A DNA stretch of 56,909 bases from Erwinia typographi (GTDB lineage Bacteria; Pseudomonadota; Gammaproteobacteria; Enterobacterales; Enterobacteriaceae). Position 1 is the first letter of the stretch, and each line of letters opens with the position of its first letter. The position numbers were made by a program, and so were the translations under genes. The DNA lies in assembly GCF_000773975.1 (NCBI RefSeq), contig NZ_JRUQ01000014.1:1-56909 (forward strand), given 5' to 3'. Below are positions 7,889-17,405 of this stretch, one piece after another. The notes beneath the pieces were generated by a model. It made no database searches, was not told where the DNA came from, and worked only from the letters and a program-made list of their open reading frames with translations.

Positions 7889-8951
7889 GTAGGTTTCCTT
7901 GTTGTGGATGCGCAGGCGTCAGCCCGGTGTAATAACCCAGTTCTGTTGTAAAGGTCTGAGGGGTATCGTCCGGGAAGTCGTCGCCTTCGATACCCAGTAC
8001 GCCGTTCATACCCAGCCAGAAAGGGGCGTCGCCCAGTGGAGGCACGGCCAGCAACCGGGTTGCGGTGGTCAGGGTAATTTTTGCCTTAAATCGCCAGCCC
8101 AGATATACCCGCAGCAGGACCAGGAAATCCTGATACAACAGGCCATCCGGCTTCCAGCCCTGCACATCCTGTTGGTTATCCGTCGAGAGGGCAACCAGCA
8201 ACTGGCTGCCGGCATCCATCGCCTCATCCCCCAGAGGCGTGTTGCCATCCAGCAGAAAATCGTTATCGCCGTAAAAACCCGGCGGCTGACTGACCGCCAC
8301 CGGCCGCAGGCAGTACGGACTGACCGTTACGGTGGTCTCCGGAGCCAGCAGGGTCACGAGTGCCTGCATACCTTCCTGCGTTTTGCCCGGCTGACGCAGA
8401 ACGCCAAGCAGCGCCAGAAAGCGCGATACCGGAGTGGCAATGTGGCTGGCCGTGCCGGGGATCCCCAGCCCCACCAGGCCCAGCAGTGACTGCGAGATGC
8501 TGTCGGTGCCTCCGGGCTCAAACGAGGCCGGGTAAGAGTATTTACGCCAGATGCGGTAAAACTGCGTCAGAATGCGGTGGCTGAAAATATCCAGGAAGCC
8601 CTGCAGCGCCTCGTGGCCTTCCCGGCGCTGGGTGATGTCATCGAGATACGCGGTCGGCAGCGGCGAATCCACGCCGTACATCCCCATAAAGGTGGTCCGG
8701 ATAACCGGCGGCCTGCCGTCATCGTCCTCATCGTACTCCACCGCCTTCAACTCACTGACCGGGAAGCCCATCCCCGGATGCGGCGTAAATCGCACCGGGT
8801 CGTCTGCGGGGTGGCTGGTTGAGCCCATTGGTGGCCGGTCTGGATTCATCTTCTCCAGCAGCTGACAGAGGCGGTAAAAGTTCATGCGGTGAAGGTCTGC
8901 GGCCAGCCGCGGGGTCAGCCGGGAATGCGGCGGTTGTGCTTCTCTTCCCAT
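7866..8951 (-). CDS. tssG: TssG, T6SS baseplate protein (ImpH/VasB)
   Basis: 361 aa. The N-terminal half contains FYRLCQLLE, the VRFTPHPGMGFP strand, GMYGVDSPLP and FYRIWRKY, which are TssG family landmarks. TssG bridges TssF dimers to TssK in the baseplate wedge. The gene overlaps the 3' end of tssF by 37 bases, implying coupled translation. Length is normal for the family. Confidence 0.94.
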   Translation of the reverse strand: MGREAQPPHSRLTPRLAADLHRMNFYRLCQLLEKMNPDRPPMGSTSHPADDPVRFTPHPGMGFPVSELKAVEYDEDDDGRPPVIRTTFMGMYGVDSPLPTAYLDDITQRREGHEALQGFLDIFSHRILTQFYRIWRKYSYPASFEPGGTDSISQSLLGLVGLGIPGTASHIATPVSRFLALLGVLRQPGKTQEGMQALVTLLAPETTVTVSPYCLRPVAVSQPPGFYGDNDFLLDGNTPLGDEAMDAGSQLLVALSTDNQQDVQGWKPDGLLYQDFLVLLRVYLGWRFKAKITLTTATRLLAVPPLGDAPFWLGMNGVLGIEGDDFPDDTPQTFTTELGYYTGLTPAHPQQGNLRVTYKFD

Positions 8952-10669
8952 TCCAGGCGCTCTCCGGTCGGTTGCAGGATAATAATCAGGCGGTTAAACA
9001 GATAGATGTCGGTATAAAGTGCGAAAAAACGGCTCAGCATCTCGCCGAACAGACAGATATCACCGTGGCCGGCAAAGCCATGACTGTCCAGCGTCACCTC
9101 AATCTGTACGCCGCGCACCAGATACCCCTGCTCGAAGCGCTCCGCTTCACTGTGCTTCACGTCAGTGATGGCGTCGAGGCGACGGCGGTTCATTTCGCTG
9201 CCGGTCCACTCATACAGCGCCAGCGTACCGCGCAGCACGTCGGCGTTATCCATCATGGACAGGAATCCGCTGCCGAGGTGGCTCAGCACGCGCCAGTGAA
9301 AGCGGTCCTGCGCGGGCGGATAACAGGGCAGAGTCGGCGCACAGAGGTTGCACACGGCAATACGGGTGGAGGTGGTTTTCATTACCGTATCGAGTACGGT
9401 GCTCTGCAGCGCACGCCGTGGCAGTTGCCCGTTGGTGCCGGTGAGCGTGAGCGACAGGCTTTCGCCTTCCGGCACGGTGTGGTTATCAAACGCTTCGCCG
9501 CCAGGGATAAACCAGGTGTTGTGCAGTCCGGACGGGCCACGGCGCATGCGGGTGTGCCAGTAATATTCCGGGGCCTCATGACGCATCATGCCGCCCTTGT
9601 GGCGGAAGCTTGAGAACGGCACCCAGGTTTGCTGACCGGAGGACATCACCGAGTCCACGGCGTAAATCTCGGTATGGCCATCCTGTACGCGCATCGGATG
9701 CAGCAGGTATTCGGTCTGCAGGGAGTTCAGCGTCAGCGGGTCGGACTCCAGCGGGAACAGGTTAATGACCGGCACGCAGTTCAGGCGCAGATGTTTTCCG
9801 GTAAAGCTGAAGTCATGCTCCCAGCGCGCCGCCAGCACCACGTCGATTTCAAACCAGGGAATTTCAGCCGGGAAATCCACTGTTTCCAGCCCACGCAGGC
9901 CTGTGAACATGAATTTCTCGCGGAAGGTGAAATACTCCAGCAGCAACTGGTAGCCACTGAAACGACTGTCCCCCTTCGGCCAAAGTGCGTCATCGTCACC
10001 AAATCCCAGGGCAGTGAAATACCCGTCAAGCGGTCTTCTGTCCGTGTCACCCGGCATTCGCAGCCACAGGCGCGCGATATTCATGGTAAAGGCTTCATGC
10101 ATCGCGCAGGCCAGCGGCGCATCGGCATTGAAGTGGAACGGGAGCTCACTGAGATCGACACGGCTCCAGTCCGCAAGGGGACTGCAGTGAAAGCGCAGCG
10201 TGATAACCGAGCGGCCATCCGGATCGGTTGCCAGACGGACACGTTCGAGCGACAGCGGCTGAAGGGCGATATCCCGGGTGGTGGTGTACCGGCAGCGCGT
10301 GCCTTTTTCACCAATCGGCCGCGAATTCACTTCGAAGCCTTTGACAATACGCACCGGCTCTTTCATTTCACGCCAGTCCGGGGTGAACTCCACCACTGAC
10401 ATTGAGGGAATGGTGCGCAGGTAATGCGGCCACAGCAGGCTGACCAGCCCTTCGGTCAGCTCCGGCAGGTCATCGTCAAGTTTTTCACGCAAACGTCCCA
10501 TAAGAAAGGCAAAGCCCTCGAACAGACGCTCCACGTACGGGTCGCGCGCGCCCGCTTTATCAAGGTTGAGCATTGCCGCCTGTTCCGGGTGAGCGCGGGC
10601 AAACTCTTCGCCGGCCTCAAGCAGATAGCGCATTTCGGCGTCGTAATAGCGCAGCGTTAAATCGTCCAT
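8915..10669 (-). CDS. tssF: TssF, T6SS baseplate protein (ImpG/VasA)
   Basis: 584 aa. The start motif LRYYDAEMRYLLEAGEEFA and the segment DPYVERLFEGFAFLMGRLR are diagnostic for TssF, as is LLWPHYLRTIPSM. It forms the core of the baseplate wedge with TssG and TssE. An AGGTTCTT site precedes the ATG. It lies 40 bases downstream of tssA in the same operon. Confidence 0.95.
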   Translation of the reverse strand: MDDLTLRYYDAEMRYLLEAGEEFARAHPEQAAMLNLDKAGARDPYVERLFEGFAFLMGRLREKLDDDLPELTEGLVSLLWPHYLRTIPSMSVVEFTPDWREMKEPVRIVKGFEVNSRPIGEKGTRCRYTTTRDIALQPLSLERVRLATDPDGRSVITLRFHCSPLADWSRVDLSELPFHFNADAPLACAMHEAFTMNIARLWLRMPGDTDRRPLDGYFTALGFGDDDALWPKGDSRFSGYQLLLEYFTFREKFMFTGLRGLETVDFPAEIPWFEIDVVLAARWEHDFSFTGKHLRLNCVPVINLFPLESDPLTLNSLQTEYLLHPMRVQDGHTEIYAVDSVMSSGQQTWVPFSSFRHKGGMMRHEAPEYYWHTRMRRGPSGLHNTWFIPGGEAFDNHTVPEGESLSLTLTGTNGQLPRRALQSTVLDTVMKTTSTRIAVCNLCAPTLPCYPPAQDRFHWRVLSHLGSGFLSMMDNADVLRGTLALYEWTGSEMNRRRLDAITDVKHSEAERFEQGYLVRGVQIEVTLDSHGFAGHGDICLFGEMLSRFFALYTDIYLFNRLIIILQPTGERLEWEEKHNRRIPG

Positions 10670-10709
10670 AAGAACCTGAATATGAGTGTTTTAAGGGAGG
10701 CCGGGGGGG

Positions 10710-12293
10710 TTACCCGCAAAGCACCGCACTGCCGGCCGGATCGAGCGCAATGAGCCCTGCCAGAAGCTGATCCATCTCCGGCTGAAGCCGGGATTTACCG
10801 GTGTCGCTGCGGGAGGCTTTCATGCGCAGCAGTCTGAACCGCCGTGATTTCACTTCAAACAACAGTGCCGGCGCCCACTGCGTGAGAGTGACAGACTGCG
10901 CTGCACCGTCAAGTTCACCCAGCAGATGCAGCGCCAGCTCATTCTTACCCTTCTGTTCCGCCACGCGGGCCATCAGCAGGCGGAGCAGCCATTTGTCTTT
11001 CGTGGTATCCATTCCCGGGCGCGTCTGCAGCCAGTGGAGCGTGGCTTCAAGCCCTTCGCTGTCCGCTTTTGCCAGCGCTTCCGGTTCAAGTGCGAGAACA
11101 TCGTTGTCAGCCGGGATGATGGCACTGACCGGTTCATCCCGCCAGCCGGACATGTCATCCAGCACGCTCTGTTTTATCCAGTTCAGCGTGACCTCATCGG
11201 CAAAGGGAGTACCGTCGTTAAACGCCAGCGTTTCAAGCCCGGTGAGGCGACACAGCAGCCCTTTCAGGTCGGCGATGATGATGCCGGCCAGCACGTCCTG
11301 CCCGGACTTCACCAGCGCCTGATGGATATACCACTGCAGGTCAAGCCAGAGGTGATTGGCACCGCGCGAAAAAGTGCTGTCCGCCTGTTCCAGTATCTCC
11401 GGCCAGCTCTGCTGCAGGTACAGCCGTTTGAGCATCGCCCGCTGGTCGGCCCGCGGCGGTTCGATACGCGTTTTCCCCTGCGCATCCGGCGCCGGAATGG
11501 CGCTCAGCGTGTCATGACGCAGGCTTTTCATCAGCCGGTGGGCGGCAAGCCAGCCATCCGGTTGTTCACGCAGATACCCGGTAAGGGCGCGGGCCTGAGC
11601 CAGCAAATCCTGACCGGACGTGATGCGGCAGAGCGCCGGTGCAACATGCTCTGCCGGCTGCGCCCCGCAACCGGCGTTCTGCGGCACAACGGCATCCACA
11701 CCTCCGCCGTTCATCAGACGGGATGCCAGTGCGCTGTACAGCGCATTCAGCGCGGGCCGTGATGCTTCCGGCTCAGCCGCCAGACCGTCACGGATGAGCA
11801 GCAGCGCCCCGGCGGTTCGCTGTGCATCCTCAGGCACAACTTCCGGATACAGAGAAAGGCTGTCCAGGACGCGGGCGCCGGCCAGCCACTCCAGCGCGGC
11901 ACGTCGGCTGCGGGCGCGCTGCGGATGAAGCTGCCCGCCATAGCGCTGCAGCAACCCCGCCAGCAGTTCAAGCCCTTCAGCCAGGCCGGCCTCACCGTCC
12001 TGGTGCAGACGCGCCCAGCAGTAAAAAGTGGCAACCCGGATATCCTTGGTCGCCGTGGTCAGCAGTTTTTCAGCCAGCTGGCAAATCAGCGCAGTATCGG
12101 TGCCGGAGAGCCTGTTGACCTCCTCGCGGATACGCTGGAAATCATCGTCGTATCCCGGGTCTTCTCCGGCAGGGAGGATATCGCTGACCGGGGCCAGCCA
12201 GAGCTGCCAGTATTCAGTGCGTGACTGCGCCTGCTCTCTGAGCAGGGATTCATCCGCCTGACAGGCGGTAACCAGATTCTGCAGCGTATTCAT
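10710..12293 (-). CDS. tssA: TssA, T6SS sheath/tail assembly cap
   Basis: 527 aa. The N-terminus is an ImpA_N domain (SDILPAGEDPGYDDDFQRIREEV), which is the conserved TssA hallmark, followed by a helical middle region. The C-terminal 200 residues are a VasJ-like region with LWLDLQWYIHQAL. TssA recruits the baseplate and coordinates tube and sheath extension. Its ATG overlaps the tssM stop by one base (TAATG). Confidence 0.92.
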   Translation of the reverse strand: MNTLQNLVTACQADESLLREQAQSRTEYWQLWLAPVSDILPAGEDPGYDDDFQRIREEVNRLSGTDTALICQLAEKLLTTATKDIRVATFYCWARLHQDGEAGLAEGLELLAGLLQRYGGQLHPQRARSRRAALEWLAGARVLDSLSLYPEVVPEDAQRTAGALLLIRDGLAAEPEASRPALNALYSALASRLMNGGGVDAVVPQNAGCGAQPAEHVAPALCRITSGQDLLAQARALTGYLREQPDGWLAAHRLMKSLRHDTLSAIPAPDAQGKTRIEPPRADQRAMLKRLYLQQSWPEILEQADSTFSRGANHLWLDLQWYIHQALVKSGQDVLAGIIIADLKGLLCRLTGLETLAFNDGTPFADEVTLNWIKQSVLDDMSGWRDEPVSAIIPADNDVLALEPEALAKADSEGLEATLHWLQTRPGMDTTKDKWLLRLLMARVAEQKGKNELALHLLGELDGAAQSVTLTQWAPALLFEVKSRRFRLLRMKASRSDTGKSRLQPEMDQLLAGLIALDPAGSAVLCG

Positions 12294-15200
12294 TATTCCA
12301 TCCCGTCCATGTCACTGTTCCCGTTGCCTGCCATCAGTGCCTGCGCCGTGGCGGCGCTGTCAACGCTGAATATCTGCTCCGGCAGCGTGAAACCGCGCAG
12401 GGCCAGTAACGCCAGGGGGCCGCTTCCGAGCTGGGAGCGCAGAACCCACTGCAGGGTTCTGCCATCCGGGGCGGTGAAACTCATCATCCACTGACTTCGG
12501 TCAAGCTGCTGACGCGTGCCCTGCTCCAGCCAGCGAATAAAGCCCCAGGTCCCGTCGTAGTCCCCGAACAGTCGCGCACCGGCACTGACAGAGGTCCAGG
12601 TCAGCATGGTGCCGGGTTTGTACGTCTCGCCCGGCCAGCGAAAACTCTGCCACCCGGCCATCTGGTTGAAGTAACGCAGCTGCTGGCCATCAATGGTCAG
12701 CAGGGTTTCCACCACCTGCGGTGCCGGCCGGGCCTGCAGCTCAAAGCTGATCCCCTGGCTGCCGTCGGTAAACAGAATGTCCGACAGCTGGCTCAGCTGG
12801 TTAACGGCCCGCAGGAAGGCCGGGTTAAAGCTCAGCCCCTGGCCGTTGACCTTATCCGGTACCCACTGGCTGCCTTCTTTGTGCAGCACACCGCTGAGTT
12901 CCGTCGTCAGGAAGCGCTCAATGCGTCCGCTGTCCCGGCGCACAAATTCGGCGAGCATCGGCAGGGAAGCATCACTTTTACCCGCAGCAAACGGATAGCG
13001 ACCGTCAAAGGCGGTGTGCCAGTTCGTCACCACCGAGCGGCTCCATTTGTCATTGAGGCTCGCCGCCGACGGCTGAAGCACGGTCTCCCAGGCCTGGGTA
13101 AGCGGCTGCACAAACATCGTACGGCCAAAACCGCTCCATTCTTCGCCGAGGCTTGCCGAAATCAGGCTGCCGTACTGCCGGGTGTCCGTTAGGTCCACAC
13201 TGTTGCCCTGAAAAACGGTCTGCGCCAGCGTCTGCATCATCTCCTGCGGGTCGGTGCTGGCGGCCACCTGCTGCAGGCGCAGACGCACGCGGGTGATACG
13301 GGTAAGGTACGTCTGCAGGCTCAGCGAGTTATCTGCCGACATCACGTTGCTCCCCCTGTTTTTCCCCATCAGCGCCAGGAGCGGGCCAAAGGTTTCATCC
13401 AGAGGCCCCTGCGGGCCTGACGCAGACTGGTCAATCACGGGCTTGTCTTTTCCGCCCACCAGGTTTTTAGCTGATTTGATGATGGAGTCTGAAAGACCTT
13501 CACGCTGCTGGCCGGTCTGTCCCTGCCAGGCAAGAGTGTTCATCAGGGCAATCAGCGGCGACTGACGCACATCACTCATCAGCGTCAGCTGATCGGTGAC
13601 ATCGGCAATATTGTGCGCAGGATTCAGCCACAGGCTGTTGAGAAAGTTCAGCCAGCTGCCGGCAAAGTCGGTGAAGTAGCGCTGAGTCAGGCGGGCTTTC
13701 AGCGCTTCCGGCGACAGGTCTGCCGATACTGCCCTGCGGCTGTCGCTCAGCACCCAGTCGATTTCATCCCGGCGTGAACTGGCGGCCTTATCAATTGCCT
13801 GCTGAATACTCCCTTCCCATGCCTGGCGCGTGAACATGCCCGGTACCACAGCCCCTGTGGTGAACAGGCTGCGGGCATCGGTACCGCCGGTCATGTCTTC
13901 CAGAGAGACATCGGCAAAATTACGTCGCACGGACAGAAGCATGTTTTCATACAGCGTCCCTTCTGCGTTACGGCGACCAATCTGCTGCAACAGCACCTGA
14001 CGACTCTGGTTCACCAGTTGCGTATCCGGCGTGATTTTCCACTGTGGCTGCTGTGGTAATAAACCAATCCAGAAGGCCCACAAATCCGGTGACAGGCTCT
14101 GCCACAGGCCGGTGGAAATACCCATCCGCACCGGCTGAACGGTTTTCATGGTCTGCGCGTAGAATGCGCCGTCGGCTTTATCCGGTCGGGCCATCATCAG
14201 CCAGGCTTTCAGCTGGTCATAGCCCGGCCTGGCCAGCTTTGCCCGTCTGTCGCTGTCCGGTGCAGAGTTTGCCAGCACGCTGAGCTTCTGCATGAGCGCC
14301 TCATTCGCCGGGTCGCGTATCAGGCGGTTGTTCGCCACGCCATACCAGGGCAGCATCGCGTTAAACAGCGACCGGTTATGGTCCAGGCCGAAACGCTGAT
14401 ACCACGGGGCGCCTTCCTGAATGCGGTGCTGCAGATGACCGGCGTCATTACGCAGGGTGTGCAGGGCCATCAACTGGTAATCCGACACGGAAGGGTGCTC
14501 CACCAGGGCATGAGCCTGCTGCGCGACAGAAACTATCTGCTGGCGGTTAACCGCAAAAGACAGCAGTGTTCCCGCACCCCATAAACAGATAATGGCCATC
14601 AGGGCCCGGGCGAGCGTCTGCTCCCGGGCCATACCCACACGGCGGCCGCGTATACGGGTGCAGTCGTCAGTGATGCCCTGCCAGGTCGCGGGCAGGGTCA
14701 GCGCATGGCGCAGGGATTCAGGAACGTATGTCTCCCGGTCATCCGGAGACGGTTTATCCTCAGACGTGTCCACCGATACTGGCGCCGGCAGACTGAACAT
14801 CAGGCCACGCAGCGGAACATGCTGTTGTGATACAGACAGCCATGGCACCAGTTGCTGAGTCCAGCGGGCAATACCGCCCTCTTTCAGGGACTGGCCCAGA
14901 CGCAGCAGGAAATCGTGGCGGTTGTTCGCCATCACCTGCTGCACGCCCTGCGCCCGCAGTACCGGCAGCATCTGTTCAAGCTGACGGGTGATATCGTCAG
15001 GTTCTGCGCGCAGCGGGAAGATCGCGCCTGTCGTCTGCTCAGTACGCGTCGTCTGTGTCCACTGACTGTCACACAGTTGCCACAGCCAGACCGGGGCGGA
15101 ATAGCGCAGCCGTTCGCTGATTTTTTCCAGTCCGCGAAGGTCGCTGTCGCTGATTTGTGGTGTGAGGTTCAGTGCAGGCGGCATCACCCGGACAATCCCA

Positions 15201-15706
15201 TCCAGTGGACAGCCACGGCGCAGTTTACGCAGCGCGGTGTATTTTTCGACGTCAGGATCTGCTGTCAGTCTGCCGCCGTAAATCAGAACGGTGCTGTTGC
15301 CTTCAAGCCACTGGTTTTCCTGCAGGCCAGGTACCAGCTGTTCGATCGCCGCCTCATCGCCAGTGACAAGCAGCAGACGGACTTTACGCCGCCACAACAG
15401 CGAATACCGTCTTCTGAGATGGCTGCTGAGTGCTGATAAATCATACTGATCCGGTGTTTTTTCATCACTCCCATCACTTTCGCGATCTGGCGTAACGGGA
15501 GAAAGATTTTTCTGCCCGGACAAAGTAAAAAAAACCAGGGTACACAGCGCAGCAGTGAGGGTGATGAAACCTGCCAGCACATACCAGAAATTATCGTTAC
15601 CTTTTCCGGAGGGCAAATGTGTTGTCTGTGCAAGAGCAAAAAGCACCATAAACAGGACGGCCACGATGAGCAGCCCTGCCCCCAGGGGCTTCGAAACCTT
15701 TTTCAT
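12293..15706 (-). CDS. tssM: TssM (IcmF), T6SS inner-membrane core, P-loop degenerate
   Basis: 1137 aa. Two membrane helices near the N-terminus (residues about 6-26 and 35-60) and a third near residue 400 bound the cytoplasmic domain. The long periplasmic part follows, ending in the IcmF C-terminal region. In place of a Walker A P-loop, the cytoplasmic strand reads LLLVTGDEAAIEQL, without GKT/S, so this TssM probably does not bind ATP in the usual way. The ATG at 15706 has AGGAATAACC upstream and starts 5 bases after the previous stop; an upstream in-frame ATG at 15871 lies inside that gene. Confidence 0.94.
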   Translation of the reverse strand: MKKVSKPLGAGLLIVAVLFMVLFALAQTTHLPSGKGNDNFWYVLAGFITLTAALCTLVFFTLSGQKNLSPVTPDRESDGSDEKTPDQYDLSALSSHLRRRYSLLWRRKVRLLLVTGDEAAIEQLVPGLQENQWLEGNSTVLIYGGRLTADPDVEKYTALRKLRRGCPLDGIVRVMPPALNLTPQISDSDLRGLEKISERLRYSAPVWLWQLCDSQWTQTTRTEQTTGAIFPLRAEPDDITRQLEQMLPVLRAQGVQQVMANNRHDFLLRLGQSLKEGGIARWTQQLVPWLSVSQQHVPLRGLMFSLPAPVSVDTSEDKPSPDDRETYVPESLRHALTLPATWQGITDDCTRIRGRRVGMAREQTLARALMAIICLWGAGTLLSFAVNRQQIVSVAQQAHALVEHPSVSDYQLMALHTLRNDAGHLQHRIQEGAPWYQRFGLDHNRSLFNAMLPWYGVANNRLIRDPANEALMQKLSVLANSAPDSDRRAKLARPGYDQLKAWLMMARPDKADGAFYAQTMKTVQPVRMGISTGLWQSLSPDLWAFWIGLLPQQPQWKITPDTQLVNQSRQVLLQQIGRRNAEGTLYENMLLSVRRNFADVSLEDMTGGTDARSLFTTGAVVPGMFTRQAWEGSIQQAIDKAASSRRDEIDWVLSDSRRAVSADLSPEALKARLTQRYFTDFAGSWLNFLNSLWLNPAHNIADVTDQLTLMSDVRQSPLIALMNTLAWQGQTGQQREGLSDSIIKSAKNLVGGKDKPVIDQSASGPQGPLDETFGPLLALMGKNRGSNVMSADNSLSLQTYLTRITRVRLRLQQVAASTDPQEMMQTLAQTVFQGNSVDLTDTRQYGSLISASLGEEWSGFGRTMFVQPLTQAWETVLQPSAASLNDKWSRSVVTNWHTAFDGRYPFAAGKSDASLPMLAEFVRRDSGRIERFLTTELSGVLHKEGSQWVPDKVNGQGLSFNPAFLRAVNQLSQLSDILFTDGSQGISFELQARPAPQVVETLLTIDGQQLRYFNQMAGWQSFRWPGETYKPGTMLTWTSVSAGARLFGDYDGTWGFIRWLEQGTRQQLDRSQWMMSFTAPDGRTLQWVLRSQLGSGPLALLALRGFTLPEQIFSVDSAATAQALMAGNGNSDMDGME

Positions 15707-15711
15707 GCCGG

Positions 15712-17142
15712 TTATTCCTTTCCTGACTGTCGGGCAGCCCTGATAAATACGGGGCGCTGAAGACGGGCCGTTGCCCGTCGAAGCAAAATGGCACCCCCGG
15801 GCAATGTCACTGTCAGTGACAGCAGCAGGAGGGTTATCCCCGGCCAGGATAATGCAGTTGAAGGGAAACACTGGAGCATCAGGCTGTACAGCCCGGTGTT
15901 CAGCAGTAATGCCATCAAAACAGAGCCCCCGGGAAAAGGGGCCGGAACAACGTAGTGATCATGCCCGACAGCAGGCGCGGCATTTCCAAGAGTCACGGCC
16001 CAGGCGTCATGTTCCCCTCCGATAAAAAGCCACTGACAGACGGGGCCATATGCGGCCATATCAGCGGCCGCCCCGATGGCTGACCAGCCAGCAAGACCGC
16101 CATAACGGGCGCATGCGCTGTCATAGTCAATGACGCCCCCCGTACCAATACCCTCATACAAAGGGACCGACAGGTCATTCAGCACCCTGCTCATTGACTG
16201 CCGTGGTGCATCTGACAGCCCGCAGTGCCAGACAAGATGCTTCCGGGTGGCCGGCGTCAGGGCCATATCCCGTAATTCACTGAGTTCAGTTGCAAGCATG
16301 CGGGTGCTGAGCGGCATCGCCCGAAACAGCCGCAGCGCATTTTTGTGTTCGCCCTGCTCCAGCATCGACGGCGGCATCAAAAATAACGCGCAGGCAAATT
16401 CCGGCATGACATCGTCAGGCACCCGGTAGTACATCGCCAGTACCAGTACGGGCCGCTTTATTTCTCCCACAAACTGATTCCAGTCACCAAAAGACGCGCC
16501 CGCATCCTGAAAATGAATACCGGCTTTCCAGGGCAGGGGGGCAGCTGTCCAGATACGATGGAATGACAGAGATTCACGGTCTTTATCGCCCCCGTTGGTC
16601 TGAACAATAATTTGTAACGGACCCGAGGGATATCGCCGCAGAAGTGAGGGCGTTATCCGGGAAATGAGATGGCGGAGTAGCTGCTCAAAACGTGAAATTC
16701 CGGGGGTGAGCGGTTCTCCCGGCAGCAGCGTTAAAGGCGGTGTATCTGAACGGTCCTCTTCCTGCGTGTGAGCCAGACGCGACAACAAACCCGGCTCAGC
16801 CGTGATAAAAACATGACTGAGAATAGCGAGGTGCTGATGCGCACGTATGCGCCATGCCAGGCGCATATTCCGGCACCACTCATTCCAGTTCCAGACACGG
16901 GTGGCCAGCACCTCACACCAGAAACTGTAAACCGTAATGGCTGCCGTAATACCAGCAAACGTCCAGATCGTCAGTGGTAGCCAGTACCCACTGCTCAACG
17001 AAGGGAGGCCGGTTGCAGGTGATTTCAGCACCGCAACAAGCAACCCAATGAAAAGCCCCAGGATAATAATCAGCAGGCAGATCCACGGCGACCAGTTGGG
17101 TACCGTCTCTTTTTCGGGTACTTCCGGCAGAGACCATCCCAT
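15712..17142 (-). CDS. T6SS-linked membrane protein of unknown function
   Basis: 476 aa. Two N-terminal membrane helices (residues about 18-45 and 55-78) and two C-terminal helices (about 410-465) enclose a soluble middle of about 330 residues. The ATG at 17142 overlaps the PAAR gene stop by one base (TGATG). Such proteins are found between PAAR and tssM in some enterobacterial T6SS clusters, and I infer a link with effector loading or the envelope complex, but no activity can be stated. The middle region has no catalytic motif that I recognise. Confidence 0.7.
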   Translation of the reverse strand: MGWSLPEVPEKETVPNWSPWICLLIIILGLFIGLLVAVLKSPATGLPSLSSGYWLPLTIWTFAGITAAITVYSFWCEVLATRVWNWNEWCRNMRLAWRIRAHQHLAILSHVFITAEPGLLSRLAHTQEEDRSDTPPLTLLPGEPLTPGISRFEQLLRHLISRITPSLLRRYPSGPLQIIVQTNGGDKDRESLSFHRIWTAAPLPWKAGIHFQDAGASFGDWNQFVGEIKRPVLVLAMYYRVPDDVMPEFACALFLMPPSMLEQGEHKNALRLFRAMPLSTRMLATELSELRDMALTPATRKHLVWHCGLSDAPRQSMSRVLNDLSVPLYEGIGTGGVIDYDSACARYGGLAGWSAIGAAADMAAYGPVCQWLFIGGEHDAWAVTLGNAAPAVGHDHYVVPAPFPGGSVLMALLLNTGLYSLMLQCFPSTALSWPGITLLLLSLTVTLPGGAILLRRATARLQRPVFIRAARQSGKE

Positions 17143-17405
17143 CAGCCTACCTCCATATCCTGCATACCTGCGATGACACTCGCGCCACACTGCGTCTTGC
17201 AGCCATGTAGTACAATGCCACACCCGTTTTCTTCATATGCAGAAGCATCGCACTCAATTATTTTATTTGTGCCATGCTCAGGGCATGACACTGTGTCATT
17301 TAAAAGCGCTGCATTATTACCTGAGATATCAAAACTGGACGAGGCTGAAGTTACTTTGCCTCCATGTGAAGTGGCATCTCCGAATACAATTATGTACTTA
17401 CCCAT
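17142..17405 (-). CDS. PAAR-domain spike tip protein
   Basis: An 87-aa protein that is a complete PAAR domain: an N-terminal GDATSHGGKV turn, a CPEHG segment and HGCKTQCGA near the end. The Cys and His residues are placed to bind a metal at the cone tip. PAAR proteins sharpen the VgrG spike and carry effectors. It starts directly after the lipase stop. Its base composition is AT-rich like the lipase and unlike tssM, so it travelled with the effector cassette. Confidence 0.88.
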   Translation of the reverse strand: MGKYIIVFGDATSHGGKVTSASSSFDISGNNAALLNDTVSCPEHGTNKIIECDASAYEENGCGIVLHGCKTQCGASVIAGMQDMEVG

